DNA of 64,000 nucleotides. Origin: Candidatus Eremiobacteraceae bacterium (GTDB taxonomy: Bacteria; Vulcanimicrobiota; Vulcanimicrobiia; Eremiobacterales; Eremiobacteraceae). The notes under the pieces are model-generated. The model did no database searches, was not told the DNA's origin, and saw only the letters and a list, made by a program, of their open reading frames with translations. The stretch lies in contig DASTCX010000018.1 in NCBI GenBank assembly GCA_035710745.1, positions 196,001 through 260,000 on the forward strand. The letters run 5' to 3'. Positions 51,749 through 60,674 of the stretch are shown in pieces (the first letter of the stretch is position 1; the number at the start of each line of letters is the position of its first letter). The position numbers and the translations under genes are program-made.

Positions 51749-52255
51749 TTAGGGCTGCCCGCTCTGGTTCTGCCGGCCGGCCGCAAGAATTAGCCGGTTA
51801 TCAACCGCCCGTGCGATTTCGAGCACGGGAATGATCTCTCTCCCTGCGTTTGCGACGTGGACTATCAGGTTCGCACGGCTGAAGAGCACCATCGTCTCAC
51901 CCATGCCAAACGCGACCTCCCCGGAGTCGGTTTTCGGCAGCCTGACGACTAGCGGAGACTGGAAGTCGCCAAGCCATCGCAGCAGGTAAGCGCGCGCCGC
52001 CGGAACCGAGGGGCACTCGACGATGGTGATTGAGATCAGCTGATTGGCGGAGGAACCCGTGCGCCGCAATATAAGCCGCAGACGAGGCTGGGAGTCGACC
52101 GCGTCTCTCGTCTGGCGCGCCACTGTCCACCCCCGTATGTCGCCCTCACCGAGCGCCGCACCGCTGATGACGCTTACAACATCGTCCCCTGCAAGCACCC
52201 GCCACGTCTCGTAACCGAATCGGTCCGCCAAGTGCTTGAGAAATCTTTCGTCCAC
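51749..52255 (-). CDS. Hypothetical protein of the solenoid operon
   Basis: 168 residues, mixed alpha/beta (LRLILRRTGSSANQLISITI, PAARAYLLRWLGDFQSPLVV, GMGETMVLFSRANLIVHVAN). No family recognised. It is 10 bases after the transglutaminase-like gene and 36 before the solenoid gene. Confidence 0.65.
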   Translation of the reverse strand: MDERFLKHLADRFGYETWRVLAGDDVVSVISGAALGEGDIRGWTVARQTRDAVDSQPRLRLILRRTGSSANQLISITIVECPSVPAARAYLLRWLGDFQSPLVVRLPKTDSGEVAFGMGETMVLFSRANLIVHVANAGREIIPVLEIARAVDNRLILAAGRQNQSGQP

Positions 52256-52265
52256 ATCGATCCTT

Positions 52266-53471
52266 TTAGACGACTTGACGTCGAACGCGCGTCGCTACCA
52301 ACGGGTTGCAGTTGGCTCTCCCTGAAGGAGCGGCGAGCCGGTCGCGATACTGCAAGTCACCAGGATTCCCAAATCGCAGCTTCGTCGGCAATAGCGGCGT
52401 ATGCGGCGGCGCGGTCGGATCATTGTCGCCGTCGACTTCCAGGCACCCGTCGTACACGTCGTCGTTGACGTCACAGGCGCCCGTCCACGCCACCTCGTGA
52501 TACGAGAAGCTTCCCCAATTGCACGCCGTTTGCCAAACGCTCGACCCGATCGCAAGGATTGCGTTCAAGTCAAAGTAGTTGCCCATCCGCGATTGCCATA
52601 GATCGCAGCCGAGTATGTTCGCAAAGCTCGACACGAACGTCGCGCAATCGCTGCAATTGACGTAAATCCCAAGCCCGACGCCGCCTTTGAGACGTTCGAG
52701 GAACGCGGAACAACTAAAGTTCCCGGCACTGTAGTGAGAGGCGCCACCGCCGGGGCAGTCATAGGTCACCACGGACGGCCCGAGATTGAAAACGCTTCGC
52801 GTGACTGCGGCCGCCGCCTCGTCGGTCGAGCCGGAGCCCGCCGCCCACGAGCATGCGTAATCCAAGACGTCGCACCAGGGCAGGTGCGAGTTGCCGACGT
52901 CATAAGGTGCTTGCTGCCACGGCACGGTGGGCACGTCGAGCAAGACATAGATCCGGTGCCTGCTGACGTCAAACGCGGTCCAAGGACCGTTTCCAATCCT
53001 AAACTCCCAGCGCCATTCCGTCATGTGCGTTCCGACGCGCTTGGTCGAAAGCGTCACGTCGGCCAATTGGAACGTGACGTAGCCGCTCGCGCCGTTGACG
53101 AAATCGACGTTGAGCGCCGCAACATTACCCAGCGGATTGCCGAAAATAGCTTGAAAGATTGCGGTGAGGATGGAGTAAACCCAGCCCAAGCACCCGCCCG
53201 GTCCGACGCCGTAGATCGTATTGTCACGTGCCCGAATCTCGGCGCTCCGCACGCCCGGATCCGTGCACGAGAAGGCCGCTTGAATCGTGATTTGATTTCC
53301 GCCGATCGCGCCGATTGCGTATGCCGCCGGGGAGTCTTCCGGGTTGATGCTCACACCGCGTTGCCATTCCGGCACGTTCACCCAGTCGGCGCCGTTTCGA
53401 CGGATGTTCAGGGCGTCGTGGGCTGCGGATGACGGATCATGGTTGAATTTGATGCCCAGCAGTTGGATCAT
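52266..53471 (-). CDS. Transglutaminase-like cysteine protein
   Basis: 401 residues. An N-terminal beta-rich part (IGGNQITIQAAFSCTDPGVR) precedes a domain with VNCSDCATFVSSFANILGCD (putative catalytic Cys), SYHEVAWTGAC (His) and VYDGCLEVDGDNDP (Asp), the order of a transglutaminase-like Cys-His-Asp triad. The C-terminus (LLPTKLRFGNPGDLQYRDRL) looks conserved. It may crosslink or cleave proteins. No clear signal peptide. Its start overlaps the stop of the upstream gene (ATGA). Confidence 0.65.
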   Translation of the reverse strand: MIQLLGIKFNHDPSSAAHDALNIRRNGADWVNVPEWQRGVSINPEDSPAAYAIGAIGGNQITIQAAFSCTDPGVRSAEIRARDNTIYGVGPGGCLGWVYSILTAIFQAIFGNPLGNVAALNVDFVNGASGYVTFQLADVTLSTKRVGTHMTEWRWEFRIGNGPWTAFDVSRHRIYVLLDVPTVPWQQAPYDVGNSHLPWCDVLDYACSWAAGSGSTDEAAAAVTRSVFNLGPSVVTYDCPGGGASHYSAGNFSCSAFLERLKGGVGLGIYVNCSDCATFVSSFANILGCDLWQSRMGNYFDLNAILAIGSSVWQTACNWGSFSYHEVAWTGACDVNDDVYDGCLEVDGDNDPTAPPHTPLLPTKLRFGNPGDLQYRDRLAAPSGRANCNPLVATRVRRQVV

Positions 53472-53851
53472 CGCGAACGCCCGCCGGAGTCGCTTCCGAT
53501 GCCAAGACGTTCGAGCAATGGTCCGTGGTCTCGCCTGAAAGCCTCGCCCAGCATCGCTCGCTCGACGCCGCCCACGTCTTCGAAGTAGCGCTCCTTCGTG
53601 CCCGGCGATTCAGTCACGACCCCGTTGGCGACGACGAAGATAGCCGGTCCGCCGCTATGCCCCCCGAAAAACTCTATGCGAATCCCACGATAACCGAGGC
53701 CAATCAGCGGCGGTTTGCGCGCAGGGCTCTTGAACGCGGCTTGCAGCGAGCGGCGCACGCGCTCCGCTTCTTCAGCGCCGAGCTGCCATTGCGGATCGGG
53801 CCTTCCGGAGAAGACGAGGAGGGTGACGGTCGCCGCCTTTCGCTCATCCAC
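53468..53851 (-). CDS. Hypothetical protein of the solenoid operon
   Basis: 127 residues: TVTLLVFSGRPDPQWQLGAE, LIGLGYRGIRIEFFGGHSGG, VGGVERAMLGEAFRRDHG. The SGRPDPxW motif with a GYRGI strand is seen in small proteins of unknown role. Coupled by ATGA to the transglutaminase-like gene. Confidence 0.65.
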   Translation of the reverse strand: MDERKAATVTLLVFSGRPDPQWQLGAEEAERVRRSLQAAFKSPARKPPLIGLGYRGIRIEFFGGHSGGPAIFVVANGVVTESPGTKERYFEDVGGVERAMLGEAFRRDHGPLLERLGIGSDSGGRSR

Positions 53852-53868
53852 GACAGCCCAAAACCTTG

Positions 53869-54474
53869 CTATTCAATCGAAACCGCCCCGTCGCAAACGC
53901 AATAGCAACCGCAAAAAACCGTGTACATCCCCCGGTCGGCGGTGCGTGGGTCTGTGATGACATGGCCGCTGTTATCGACGTTGCTGGCCTGTGTTCCACC
54001 GGGCTTGTGCGACCAAGTTCCATCCCGGTCCTTGCGATACCAATGAAAGTCGAACCCCGGATCCATTACCAAGGCGACCTCGTGACAACACTTGCCGCAC
54101 CCGCAACCCTCGTCGCAGTTGACCGGCTCCAGCCCGTCTGATTGCGCGCCAGAGCCGACGCTTGCACAGTCGAGCGACGTGTACATGTGCCCCGACGCGC
54201 GCCCTGGTTGAGCGAACGTGTTCGTCCGGATGTTGCACGCATAGTTGTAACAGTTGTTGTTGAATTGAATGCCGTCACCGTCATTCCACGCGGACGGATC
54301 GAACGTCGGCACGCAACGAACGAGAAAATTGGCGATCGCCTTGAGGATAGCGCGAAGGAGGCCGAGCAACCAATCCGGCACCGGATGGCACCTCCGGGAC
54401 CCGTCGTGAAATCGCAACCGTCCGGAGGCGGCTTGTCGGACCTCGGGGTTGAGCGGGTTCTCCACTAGAAGCAT
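53869..54474 (-). CDS. Cysteine-rich NNCYNYACN protein, papain-fold-like
   Basis: 201 residues. NNCYNYACNIRTNTFAQPGR, HEVALVMDPGFDFHWYRKDR, TWSHKPGGTQASNVDNSGH and ITDPRTADRGMYTVFCGCYC. The order NCYNYA, then HWYR, then SHKPG recalls papain/NlpC-like cysteine hydrolases (Cys, His, polar residue), but this is inference. Many extra Cys suggest disulfides or metal. First gene of the leftward solenoid operon; a palindrome lies just upstream. Confidence 0.65.
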   Translation of the reverse strand: MLLVENPLNPEVRQAASGRLRFHDGSRRCHPVPDWLLGLLRAILKAIANFLVRCVPTFDPSAWNDGDGIQFNNNCYNYACNIRTNTFAQPGRASGHMYTSLDCASVGSGAQSDGLEPVNCDEGCGCGKCCHEVALVMDPGFDFHWYRKDRDGTWSHKPGGTQASNVDNSGHVITDPRTADRGMYTVFCGCYCVCDGAVSIE

Positions 54475-54496
54475 AGCATGCTCGGTCAGCGGCGTA

Positions 54497-54514
54497 ACTG
54501 GGGAAATCCCCAGC
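54497..54514. promoter_or_regulatory. 18-bp palindrome, ACTRGGGW family, site 2
   Basis: ACTGGGGA-AA-TCCCCAGC, 23 bases upstream of the ATG of the first gene of the solenoid operon. Such closeness suggests an operator overlapping the promoter. Confidence 0.6.
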
Positions 54515-54754
54515 AGTAAGCGGCGAGAAGAACACCCGTTCTCCAGCCAGATCGAGCGTCATGCGATCGCACCAAACGGCTAAGGTGGAGTCGGCCTCGG
54601 CTATGCCGTCTGCGTCGGCGAGGCCAGCCCATCGACCTTCAGACCAGCGACGCGCCGCCCCCTTCGGCGACATCGCGCTGTTCCGTGTCGCGCGGGGCGA
54701 CAAATCGCCGCGCTAGTTGGCGACCGATACCGACACAGAAATTGAGTTGCCCAT

Positions 54755-54880
54755 TTAATCCGAGATCGTGATGTCGCATTGCCCGTCGGCGACCGCCGTC
54801 ACCGCGAAGGCGCCGACTGACTGCCCGCCACACTCTCGGTAATCACTTGGGGGCGGATCTCCGACTCCACTTATCGTCGG
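54755..54880 (-). pseudogene. Remnant of an Ig-like (Big-type) domain
   Basis: A short frame ends SVGAFAVTAVADGQCDITIS at 54755, the typical last strands of a bacterial Ig-like domain, with no start or remaining domain. Between 54515 and 54905 nothing else is seen. Confidence 0.35.
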
Positions 54881-54905
54881 GCTCGCCGCGTGGCGAACGC
54901 GGCGG

Positions 54906-55598
54906 TCACTCCTTCGCAGGCCACCACGCAGAGGTTTGGCAGAACGCGTCAATGCCGGCTCTGTAGAGAAGCAATATGATTCCGACGATAACCGGTACGC
55001 CGACGAAGCCCAACAGGGGGATGTGCATGACGAGGTACGTCGCGAGTCCAGCGCCCCCCGAGGCGACTATGGCCTCGGGAGTCACGGCGGCGGCTTGCAC
55101 GCCCGCAGCTCTCGCGGCATCCAAATCATTCTTAACGCGATCGCGGATTTCGGGATCGTCGCAGATGTACTTTCGAAGCGAAATCGCGAACAGATTAAAG
55201 AATCCGCGCTCGTTTTGCGCGTCGACCGCCAGGGCGACGACGTCGGCGTAGCCCAGTTCGGAGCTGATTCTCGTCAACGTGCGATGTTGCCACGTTTCCA
55301 CCGTATCTTCCGAACGCAGGGCATCGACGTTTAGCTCCCAATCGCGAAGCGAGCCGGTAAACTCCGAGGGTGTCGCCCTCGGGTTCGGCGTCGCGAACGG
55401 TTCCTTGAGGGTGACGCCTATGAGCCTGCCGAGCTTGGACACCGCTTCTGGCTCCGGAGCGCCATAGATCGCTCCCAGAGAGGCGTGGTAGTCGCCTCGC
55501 GACAGTCGATCGAGGACGCCGATTCCCGCGAGCAGATCATCGGCGGTGACGCCAGGCGTGCCGACGCCGTCGGCTGCGTGATTGTCGACCTCGGACAT
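54906..55598 (-). CDS. Helical membrane-associated protein
   Basis: 230 residues. N-terminal helical region (DDLLAGIGVLDRLSRGDYHA), a middle with RTLTRISSELGYADVVALAV, and a C-terminal hydrophobic helix (YLVMHIPLLGFVGVPVIVGI). No family recognised. It lies between the tyrosinase and the solenoid operon on the same strand. Confidence 0.65.
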   Translation of the reverse strand: MSEVDNHAADGVGTPGVTADDLLAGIGVLDRLSRGDYHASLGAIYGAPEPEAVSKLGRLIGVTLKEPFATPNPRATPSEFTGSLRDWELNVDALRSEDTVETWQHRTLTRISSELGYADVVALAVDAQNERGFFNLFAISLRKYICDDPEIRDRVKNDLDAARAAGVQAAAVTPEAIVASGGAGLATYLVMHIPLLGFVGVPVIVGIILLLYRAGIDAFCQTSAWWPAKE

Positions 55599-55666
55599 GC
55601 GCGGCCTCCCGAAGTCCGGTTACGAATTCTTGATCGAGCGATTTCCGCGCTCGCGCACGAGTCAGG

Positions 55667-57133
55667 TTAGCCCGTGCGACGACGCCCCGTCTGGACGGCG
55701 ATGCTCGCTTCGCCGATCCTGACCGTCGACCTCACCGTCGGCCGTGACGGCCTGCCGTCTATGAGAATCCCGTGCGGAACGAACGTGACGCTCGCCTGCG
55801 TCTCGCGCGCCGCGAACGACGCCTTGAGCGCCTTGCCGATTGCGAACGTAAAGCTGGCCGGCATGAACTTGTGGGCCCTGTCGCTGCGTATCCCGGTGCC
55901 GAAGAGCGAGAGGGTGCCGACGAAGAACGGGCTCTTCGGATCCGGTTGGGCGCCTTTGGACAAGCCGAAGTAGACGTCCCAGACGGCGCCGGGCTGCGAC
56001 GACGCCTCGACGTCGCCGAGCTGGAGCAAGAGCGTCTCATGCGGCGACGCGAGCGCGGGCGCCAATCTAGCGCGCAGGTCGCGCAAATTCACGGCGAAGG
56101 ACGACGGCTTCGACCCGAGCGTCACCGGCGGGATCGGCAAATGGACGAGCGTCTCCGTGAGATAGTAGGTCGGCGGCAAATGGAAGGTCGGGGGACAGTA
56201 CTGGTTGACTTGCGCCGGCTCCCCTTCATATAGGTAGCCGAGCTGAAAGGCGGCGCGAAGGACGTCGCACCCGGTCATCGTCACCGGGTCCCCGCTCTCG
56301 TTGAAGAAGGTAAATGTCTTCGAGCGCCAGGCCGCGTCCGACGTCGGGTCGGACCTTCCCCCGCCCTGGGCGAGCCATAGGTTCCAAAGCCGATCGATGT
56401 TGCAGTGATGCAGGTAGAAGATCGGATCTTGCGCGGCCGTCGGCACGGACCCCATCCAACCCCCGACGTCGACGTGCACGTCGCCGTGCGGCGTTCCCTG
56501 TATGACCGAATCGGCCGTGGTAAAATCGCCGAACGCGAATGCTCCGCTATAGTCGACGTCGGTCGCGGGTAGCGAGCCGGCGCCGCTGTTCATCGCCGGG
56601 TCCCGATTGGGCGTGTAGAGTTCGCTCGACGTTTCGCGGAACGTCGCCGGCAACTGCCGTTGCGCAGGCGACGACCAGTTCCAGTACGGCAGCGCCCAGC
56701 AGTCGTCGCCGCACATCGAGCGGCAAATCCGCTCGAACCAGTAGAGATACATTCGATGCCACGACCAGAAGAAGTACGTGCCGTGCTCGCAGGTGTTCCA
56801 CGAAGGCCTCGCCGGCGTCGCGAACGTGCCGTGGATGGCCGCTTGATAAGTCCAGCTCCTCGGGTCCGACGGCGGCAGCGCTCGCATCTGCCTGACCGCC
56901 GTTCGATACGCGAGGATCGCCGGGTCGGCGGCCGACATCCCGCCGACGTCGCGACGGACGTATACGGTTGCGCCGAGGGCTCTCAGGCCGTGCCCGGGCT
57001 GCACGAGCACAGTGAGCGTCGCCGCGCCGGTCATTCCCACGAAATTGGCGCGAGAGATGTGCGGCCGCATTTTGGCCCCCATTGACGGCGGCGCCGACGG
57101 CTCGAACGGCAAGGGCCGATCGCGCCTTGACAA
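55667..57133 (-). CDS. Tyrosinase/polyphenol oxidase
   Basis: 488 residues. CuA histidines H101 (IHGTF), H117 and H126 in EHGTYFFWSWHRMYLYWFER; CuB histidines H216, H220 (TPHGDVHVDVGG) and H243 in DPIFYLHHCNIDRLWNLW. The type-3 dicopper site oxidises mono- and diphenols to quinones. The N-terminus may carry a Tat-like signal (SRANFVGMTGAATLTVLV) if translation starts at ATG 57070. The C-terminal 150 residues are beta-rich, like the tyrosinase lid domain. A palindrome lies 61 bases upstream. Confidence 0.92.
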   Translation of the reverse strand: MSRRDRPLPFEPSAPPSMGAKMRPHISRANFVGMTGAATLTVLVQPGHGLRALGATVYVRRDVGGMSAADPAILAYRTAVRQMRALPPSDPRSWTYQAAIHGTFATPARPSWNTCEHGTYFFWSWHRMYLYWFERICRSMCGDDCWALPYWNWSSPAQRQLPATFRETSSELYTPNRDPAMNSGAGSLPATDVDYSGAFAFGDFTTADSVIQGTPHGDVHVDVGGWMGSVPTAAQDPIFYLHHCNIDRLWNLWLAQGGGRSDPTSDAAWRSKTFTFFNESGDPVTMTGCDVLRAAFQLGYLYEGEPAQVNQYCPPTFHLPPTYYLTETLVHLPIPPVTLGSKPSSFAVNLRDLRARLAPALASPHETLLLQLGDVEASSQPGAVWDVYFGLSKGAQPDPKSPFFVGTLSLFGTGIRSDRAHKFMPASFTFAIGKALKASFAARETQASVTFVPHGILIDGRPSRPTVRSTVRIGEASIAVQTGRRRTG

Positions 57134-57193
57134 GCCGAGCTTCCGCGTCGGCTACCGTTCATCGCAAGTATAAGATTCCGTCTTGAACTTGCA

Positions 57194-57211
57194 ACTGGGG
57201 AAGTCCCCAGT
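57194..57211. promoter_or_regulatory. 18-bp palindrome, ACTRGGGW family, site 3
   Basis: ACTGGGGA-AG-TCCCCAGT, a perfect 8-bp inverted repeat, 61 bases upstream of the tyrosinase ATG in the divergent region shared with the papain-like gene. Confidence 0.6.
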
Positions 57212-57328
57212 CCTAAAGCCCTTCGAATCAAAAGTGACGTCGGCCAGCCTTTGCGGCTTGGTTCTCCGCGAGCGCCGCCCGGACGCACGTTCGGCGGCTG
57301 GTCGCGGGGACCGAGTCCAAGCGCTAAA

Positions 57329-57346
57329 ACTTAGGGATTCCCCCGT
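57329..57346. promoter_or_regulatory. Degenerate ACTRGGGW-like palindrome, site 4
   Basis: ACTTAGGGATTCCCCCGT matches the family in about 12 of 18 positions and lies 109 bases upstream of the papain-like start. Weaker than the other three. Confidence 0.35.
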
Positions 57347-57454
57347 GTTCGGGCGCGGATCGATATGCTACGTTCTGTGTCTCGACGCCGGCACTCGAGA
57401 AGCCGACGCGGCTTTGGCGCGGCCGAAGCGCCAAGATCAAGGGGTCGTCCGTTC

Positions 57455-58234
57455 ATGCCGACTGTTCGAGGTACGCAACCGACTCTTCACAAGATATCGA
57501 GGTACGGCTGGATACCGGACCTTCCCGACAAGCGCGACGTTCCGTACGCGACGCTGATGAAAGCGGCGCCGCTGCCCGCGTCGGTCGACTTGACGGCGAA
57601 ATGCCCTCCGGTATACGATCAGGGCCAACTCGGAAGCTGCACGGCGAACGCGATCGGGGCGGCGCTCGAGTTCGATCAGAAGATATCGCCGTTCGTCCCC
57701 TCTCGCCTTTTTATCTACTATAACGAGCGAGCCATCGAAGGAACCGTCCCCAGCGACAACGGCGCGCAGATTCGCGACGGCATAAAGTCCGTCAGCTCGC
57801 AGGGCGCATGCGACGAGGTGCTTTGGCCGTACAACGTATCGGAGTTCGCGGTTACGCCAACGCCGCCGTGCTACGCCGCTGCGCTCAAGTTCACCGCGAC
57901 GAACTACTACAGCATCGACCAAGACCTCACGCAGATGAAGACCTGCCTCGCGGAAGGGTTCCCCTTCGTCTTCGGGTTTACGGTCTACGACGCGTTCGAA
58001 AGCGCGGCGGTCGCGGCAAACGGGGTCCTGGACCTGCCGGGGCCCGACGAGCACGTCATCGGCGGGCATGCGGTTCTCGCGGTCGGGTATGACGAGGCCT
58101 CGCAGCGTGTGCGTGTTCGCAACTCGTGGGGCGCCGGCTGGGGACAGGCCGGTTACTTCACCATGCCTTACGCCTACATCACCGATCCGAACCTTGCAAC
58201 CGATTTTTGGACCATCCGCCTGACTTCCGAGTAA
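57455..58234 (+). CDS. Papain-family (C1) cysteine protease
   Basis: 259 residues from ATG 57455 (AAGGGGT upstream). Catalytic residues are all present: oxyanion Gln56/58 and Cys62 in YDQGQLGSCTANAIG, His205 in GGHAVLAVGYD, Asn223 in RVRNSWGAGWG. There is no long propeptide and no clear signal peptide. Similar compact C1 proteases occur in bacteria as broad peptidases. It begins a rightward group with phosphoesterase, lipase and pseudo-protease genes, and its stop is 3 bases before the next start. Confidence 0.92.
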   Translation: MPTVRGTQPTLHKISRYGWIPDLPDKRDVPYATLMKAAPLPASVDLTAKCPPVYDQGQLGSCTANAIGAALEFDQKISPFVPSRLFIYYNERAIEGTVPSDNGAQIRDGIKSVSSQGACDEVLWPYNVSEFAVTPTPPCYAAALKFTATNYYSIDQDLTQMKTCLAEGFPFVFGFTVYDAFESAAVAANGVLDLPGPDEHVIGGHAVLAVGYDEASQRVRVRNSWGAGWGQAGYFTMPYAYITDPNLATDFWTIRLTSE

Positions 58235-58237
58235 GAC

Positions 58238-59584
58238 ATGGCGATTGAAACCATCGTCGTCCTCATGCTCGAGAACCGGTCGTTCGACCATTTCTTTGGC
58301 TACTTACAAGGCCCGGGGTACGACGTCGACGGCCTGACGCAGACCGAAGTCAACTACCTCGATCCGGTCCATCAGACCGGACGGGTCCGTGTTTCGGATG
58401 ACGCGCCCTACGTTCCCGACGTCGATCCGAGCCCGGGCCATGAGTTCGCGAACGTCGCAGTCCAGCTGCACGGCCCGTCCGGGTCGACGGGCCTTGCATC
58501 GAACGTCGGCTTCGTCTGCGACTACGCTTCCGTGGCCGGCGCGGCCAAGGCCGGCGCCGTCATGCGCTGCTTCAGCCCGAAACGATTGCCCGTCGTCACG
58601 ACGCTTGCCCGCGAGTTCGCCATCTGCAAGGCTTGGTTCTCGTCGCTGCCCGGTCCGACGTGGCCCAACCGGTTCTTCGCCCACTGCGCGACGTCGGGAG
58701 GGTACGTCGACGGCGCGTTGACGCGCGAATATACGATGCGGACGCTCTATCAAAACCTGAGCGCGGCCGGCGTCAACTGGCGCGTCTACTACCACGACAT
58801 GCCCCAGTCGCTCGCGCTGCTGCACCAACGGCAGTACTTCGCCGCGAAGTACGAGCTGTACGGCCAGGCCTTCGTCCGCGACTGCGAAGAGGGGCGGCTT
58901 CCCCAGTACTCGTTCATCGAACCGCGCTACTTCAACGAGGGCAGCTCGCGCGCGAACGACCAGCACCCGATTCATGGCGTCGTCAACGGCGAGCTGCTCG
59001 TCGCCGAGGTCTACGAAGCCCTGCGCGCCTCGCCCCAGTGGGATAACGCCATGCTCATCGTCACGTGGGACGAAAACGGAGGTTTCTACGACCATGTGCC
59101 GCCGGTAGCGGCGACGCCGCCCGACGATCAAACGCAGCAGTTCGATTTCGCGTCGTACGGCGTCCGCGTGCCCGCGATCGTTGTCTCGCCGCTCATCGCA
59201 TCGCGCACGATCGATCCCGACGTGCACGATCACGCGTCCATCCCGGCGACGGCCAAAGAGGCGTTCGCGCTCCCCGAATACCTCACGAAACGAGATGCCG
59301 ATGCGAAAAGCGTGACCGCACTGTGCAGCCTGAAGCAGCCGCGGCGAGACGCTCCTTCGCGTCTCCCTCGACCGAGCGCCGACGCCATGGTGGCGAGCGC
59401 GGCCGCAAGTTTCGAATCGCAGTCGCTGAACGATCTGCAAGTCGAGCTGCTCGCGCTGGCGAGGGAATTGGGCGGCGTCGGCTCGCCCAGGAACACGATG
59501 ATCGCGGCTCCGCCGGTTTCGCAAGCGGCCGCGGCCGCGGAAATTCGCGCGCATCTTGATCGCTTCAGGGCGTCCTTGACCTAG
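58238..59584 (+). CDS. Phosphoesterase family (phospholipase C/acid phosphatase-like)
   Basis: 448 residues. IVVLMLENRSFDHFFGYL at 8-23 is the family hallmark (metal-binding Glu-Asn), with LPGPTWPNRFFAHCATSGG, PIHGVVNGELLVAEVYEALR and LIVTWDENGGFYDHVPP further on. These enzymes hydrolyse phosphodiesters such as phosphatidylcholine. No signal peptide is evident, unusual for the family. Three bases after the protease gene, so co-transcribed. Confidence 0.9.
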   Translation: MAIETIVVLMLENRSFDHFFGYLQGPGYDVDGLTQTEVNYLDPVHQTGRVRVSDDAPYVPDVDPSPGHEFANVAVQLHGPSGSTGLASNVGFVCDYASVAGAAKAGAVMRCFSPKRLPVVTTLAREFAICKAWFSSLPGPTWPNRFFAHCATSGGYVDGALTREYTMRTLYQNLSAAGVNWRVYYHDMPQSLALLHQRQYFAAKYELYGQAFVRDCEEGRLPQYSFIEPRYFNEGSSRANDQHPIHGVVNGELLVAEVYEALRASPQWDNAMLIVTWDENGGFYDHVPPVAATPPDDQTQQFDFASYGVRVPAIVVSPLIASRTIDPDVHDHASIPATAKEAFALPEYLTKRDADAKSVTALCSLKQPRRDAPSRLPRPSADAMVASAAASFESQSLNDLQVELLALARELGGVGSPRNTMIAAPPVSQAAAAAEIRAHLDRFRASLT

Positions 59585-59628
59585 ATGAGCGCGCGAACTT
59601 GGTTGCCTTGCGCAGTCGGAGGCCGTCC

Positions 59629-60534
59629 ATGAGCCAGCCGCTCGATCCCGCGGCCGCCGTAAGGTACGGCGAATTCGTCATCGACGCGTACGCGATGTAT
59701 CAGGGGAATCAATCAAGCCTGACTCCCGCGCCGATCGTGCCTGCTGGCTGGGCGCTCGTCGCCTGGATCCAAATGTCCGATTTCGTGCTGTTCAATTCGA
59801 CGCCGAAATTTTACGGCTACATCGCGCGCAACGCGAACAGTCCCGATCAGCACCTCATCGTGATCCGCGGCACCGTCGGCTGGGTCGAATGGATAGACGA
59901 CTGTTCGATTCTCAAGGTTCCTTTCGCGCAGGCGCCGGGCGCGGGCCGAGTCGCCTACGGATTCGACAAGATCTACTCGACCATGAACGTAGTGCCGAAG
60001 ACGTCGACGCTCGCCAAGACCCTCGCCGTGTCGCCGTCTCAAACCTTGACCGGCTCCTTCGGCGAGCAGGTCGACCAGCTCGTGGCCGCGCGTCCGCGAA
60101 GCGCTGCTCTCCCTCCCGACGCAGTCGAGCCGCCACCCTCGCTCGTCGTCACGGGTCACAGCCTCGGCGCCGCCCTGTGCACGCTCTACGTCATGGAGCA
60201 CGCCGCGAAGAAACAGGCCGGCGCGCCGACGATCTGCACGTTCGCGTCGCCGCGCGTCGGCGACTCCGTCTTCGTCGCCGCGTTCAATGCGCTCGCTTTG
60301 ACCTCGTGGAGAATCGTCAACGTCCAAGATTTGGTCCCAGGCCTGCCTCCTCCGCTCCTGGGCTATGCGCACGTCGACTGCGAGACGGCCAAAGATTCTA
60401 ACGGGCTGGTGCAGTGGACTCCGACGTGCTGGCACGTGATGGAAACCTACCTGGCCCTCCTGGACGGTTCCCTGAAGCCCGGCTCCGATTGCGCGCTCAG
60501 CGCTCAAGATCTCGCATCGGTTCGGTCGCAATAG
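59629..60534 (+). CDS. Class 3 lipase
   Basis: 301 residues from ATG 59629 (GGAGG upstream; frame extends to 59599). Nucleophile Ser178 in VVTGHSLGAALCTLY, LIVIRGTVGWVEWIDD as oxyanion strand, CTFASPRVGDSVFVAAFN, Asp234 in VNVQDLVPGLP and a later His complete an alpha/beta-hydrolase triad. Acts on triacylglycerols or other esters. 44 bases after the phosphoesterase gene. Confidence 0.9.
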   Translation: MSQPLDPAAAVRYGEFVIDAYAMYQGNQSSLTPAPIVPAGWALVAWIQMSDFVLFNSTPKFYGYIARNANSPDQHLIVIRGTVGWVEWIDDCSILKVPFAQAPGAGRVAYGFDKIYSTMNVVPKTSTLAKTLAVSPSQTLTGSFGEQVDQLVAARPRSAALPPDAVEPPPSLVVTGHSLGAALCTLYVMEHAAKKQAGAPTICTFASPRVGDSVFVAAFNALALTSWRIVNVQDLVPGLPPPLLGYAHVDCETAKDSNGLVQWTPTCWHVMETYLALLDGSLKPGSDCALSAQDLASVRSQ

Positions 60535-60674
60535 TCAAATGCGCATTTCAAAACGTCGGTACTGGTACCGTGAGCAACCTCGAAAGACTTCGCTCCTTTT
60601 CGTTCCCGGGAGTCGCCTCGAGGTCTTTTTGCGCGCAATCGCTATGATAGGTCTACGAAAGTCACTGGCAAACA

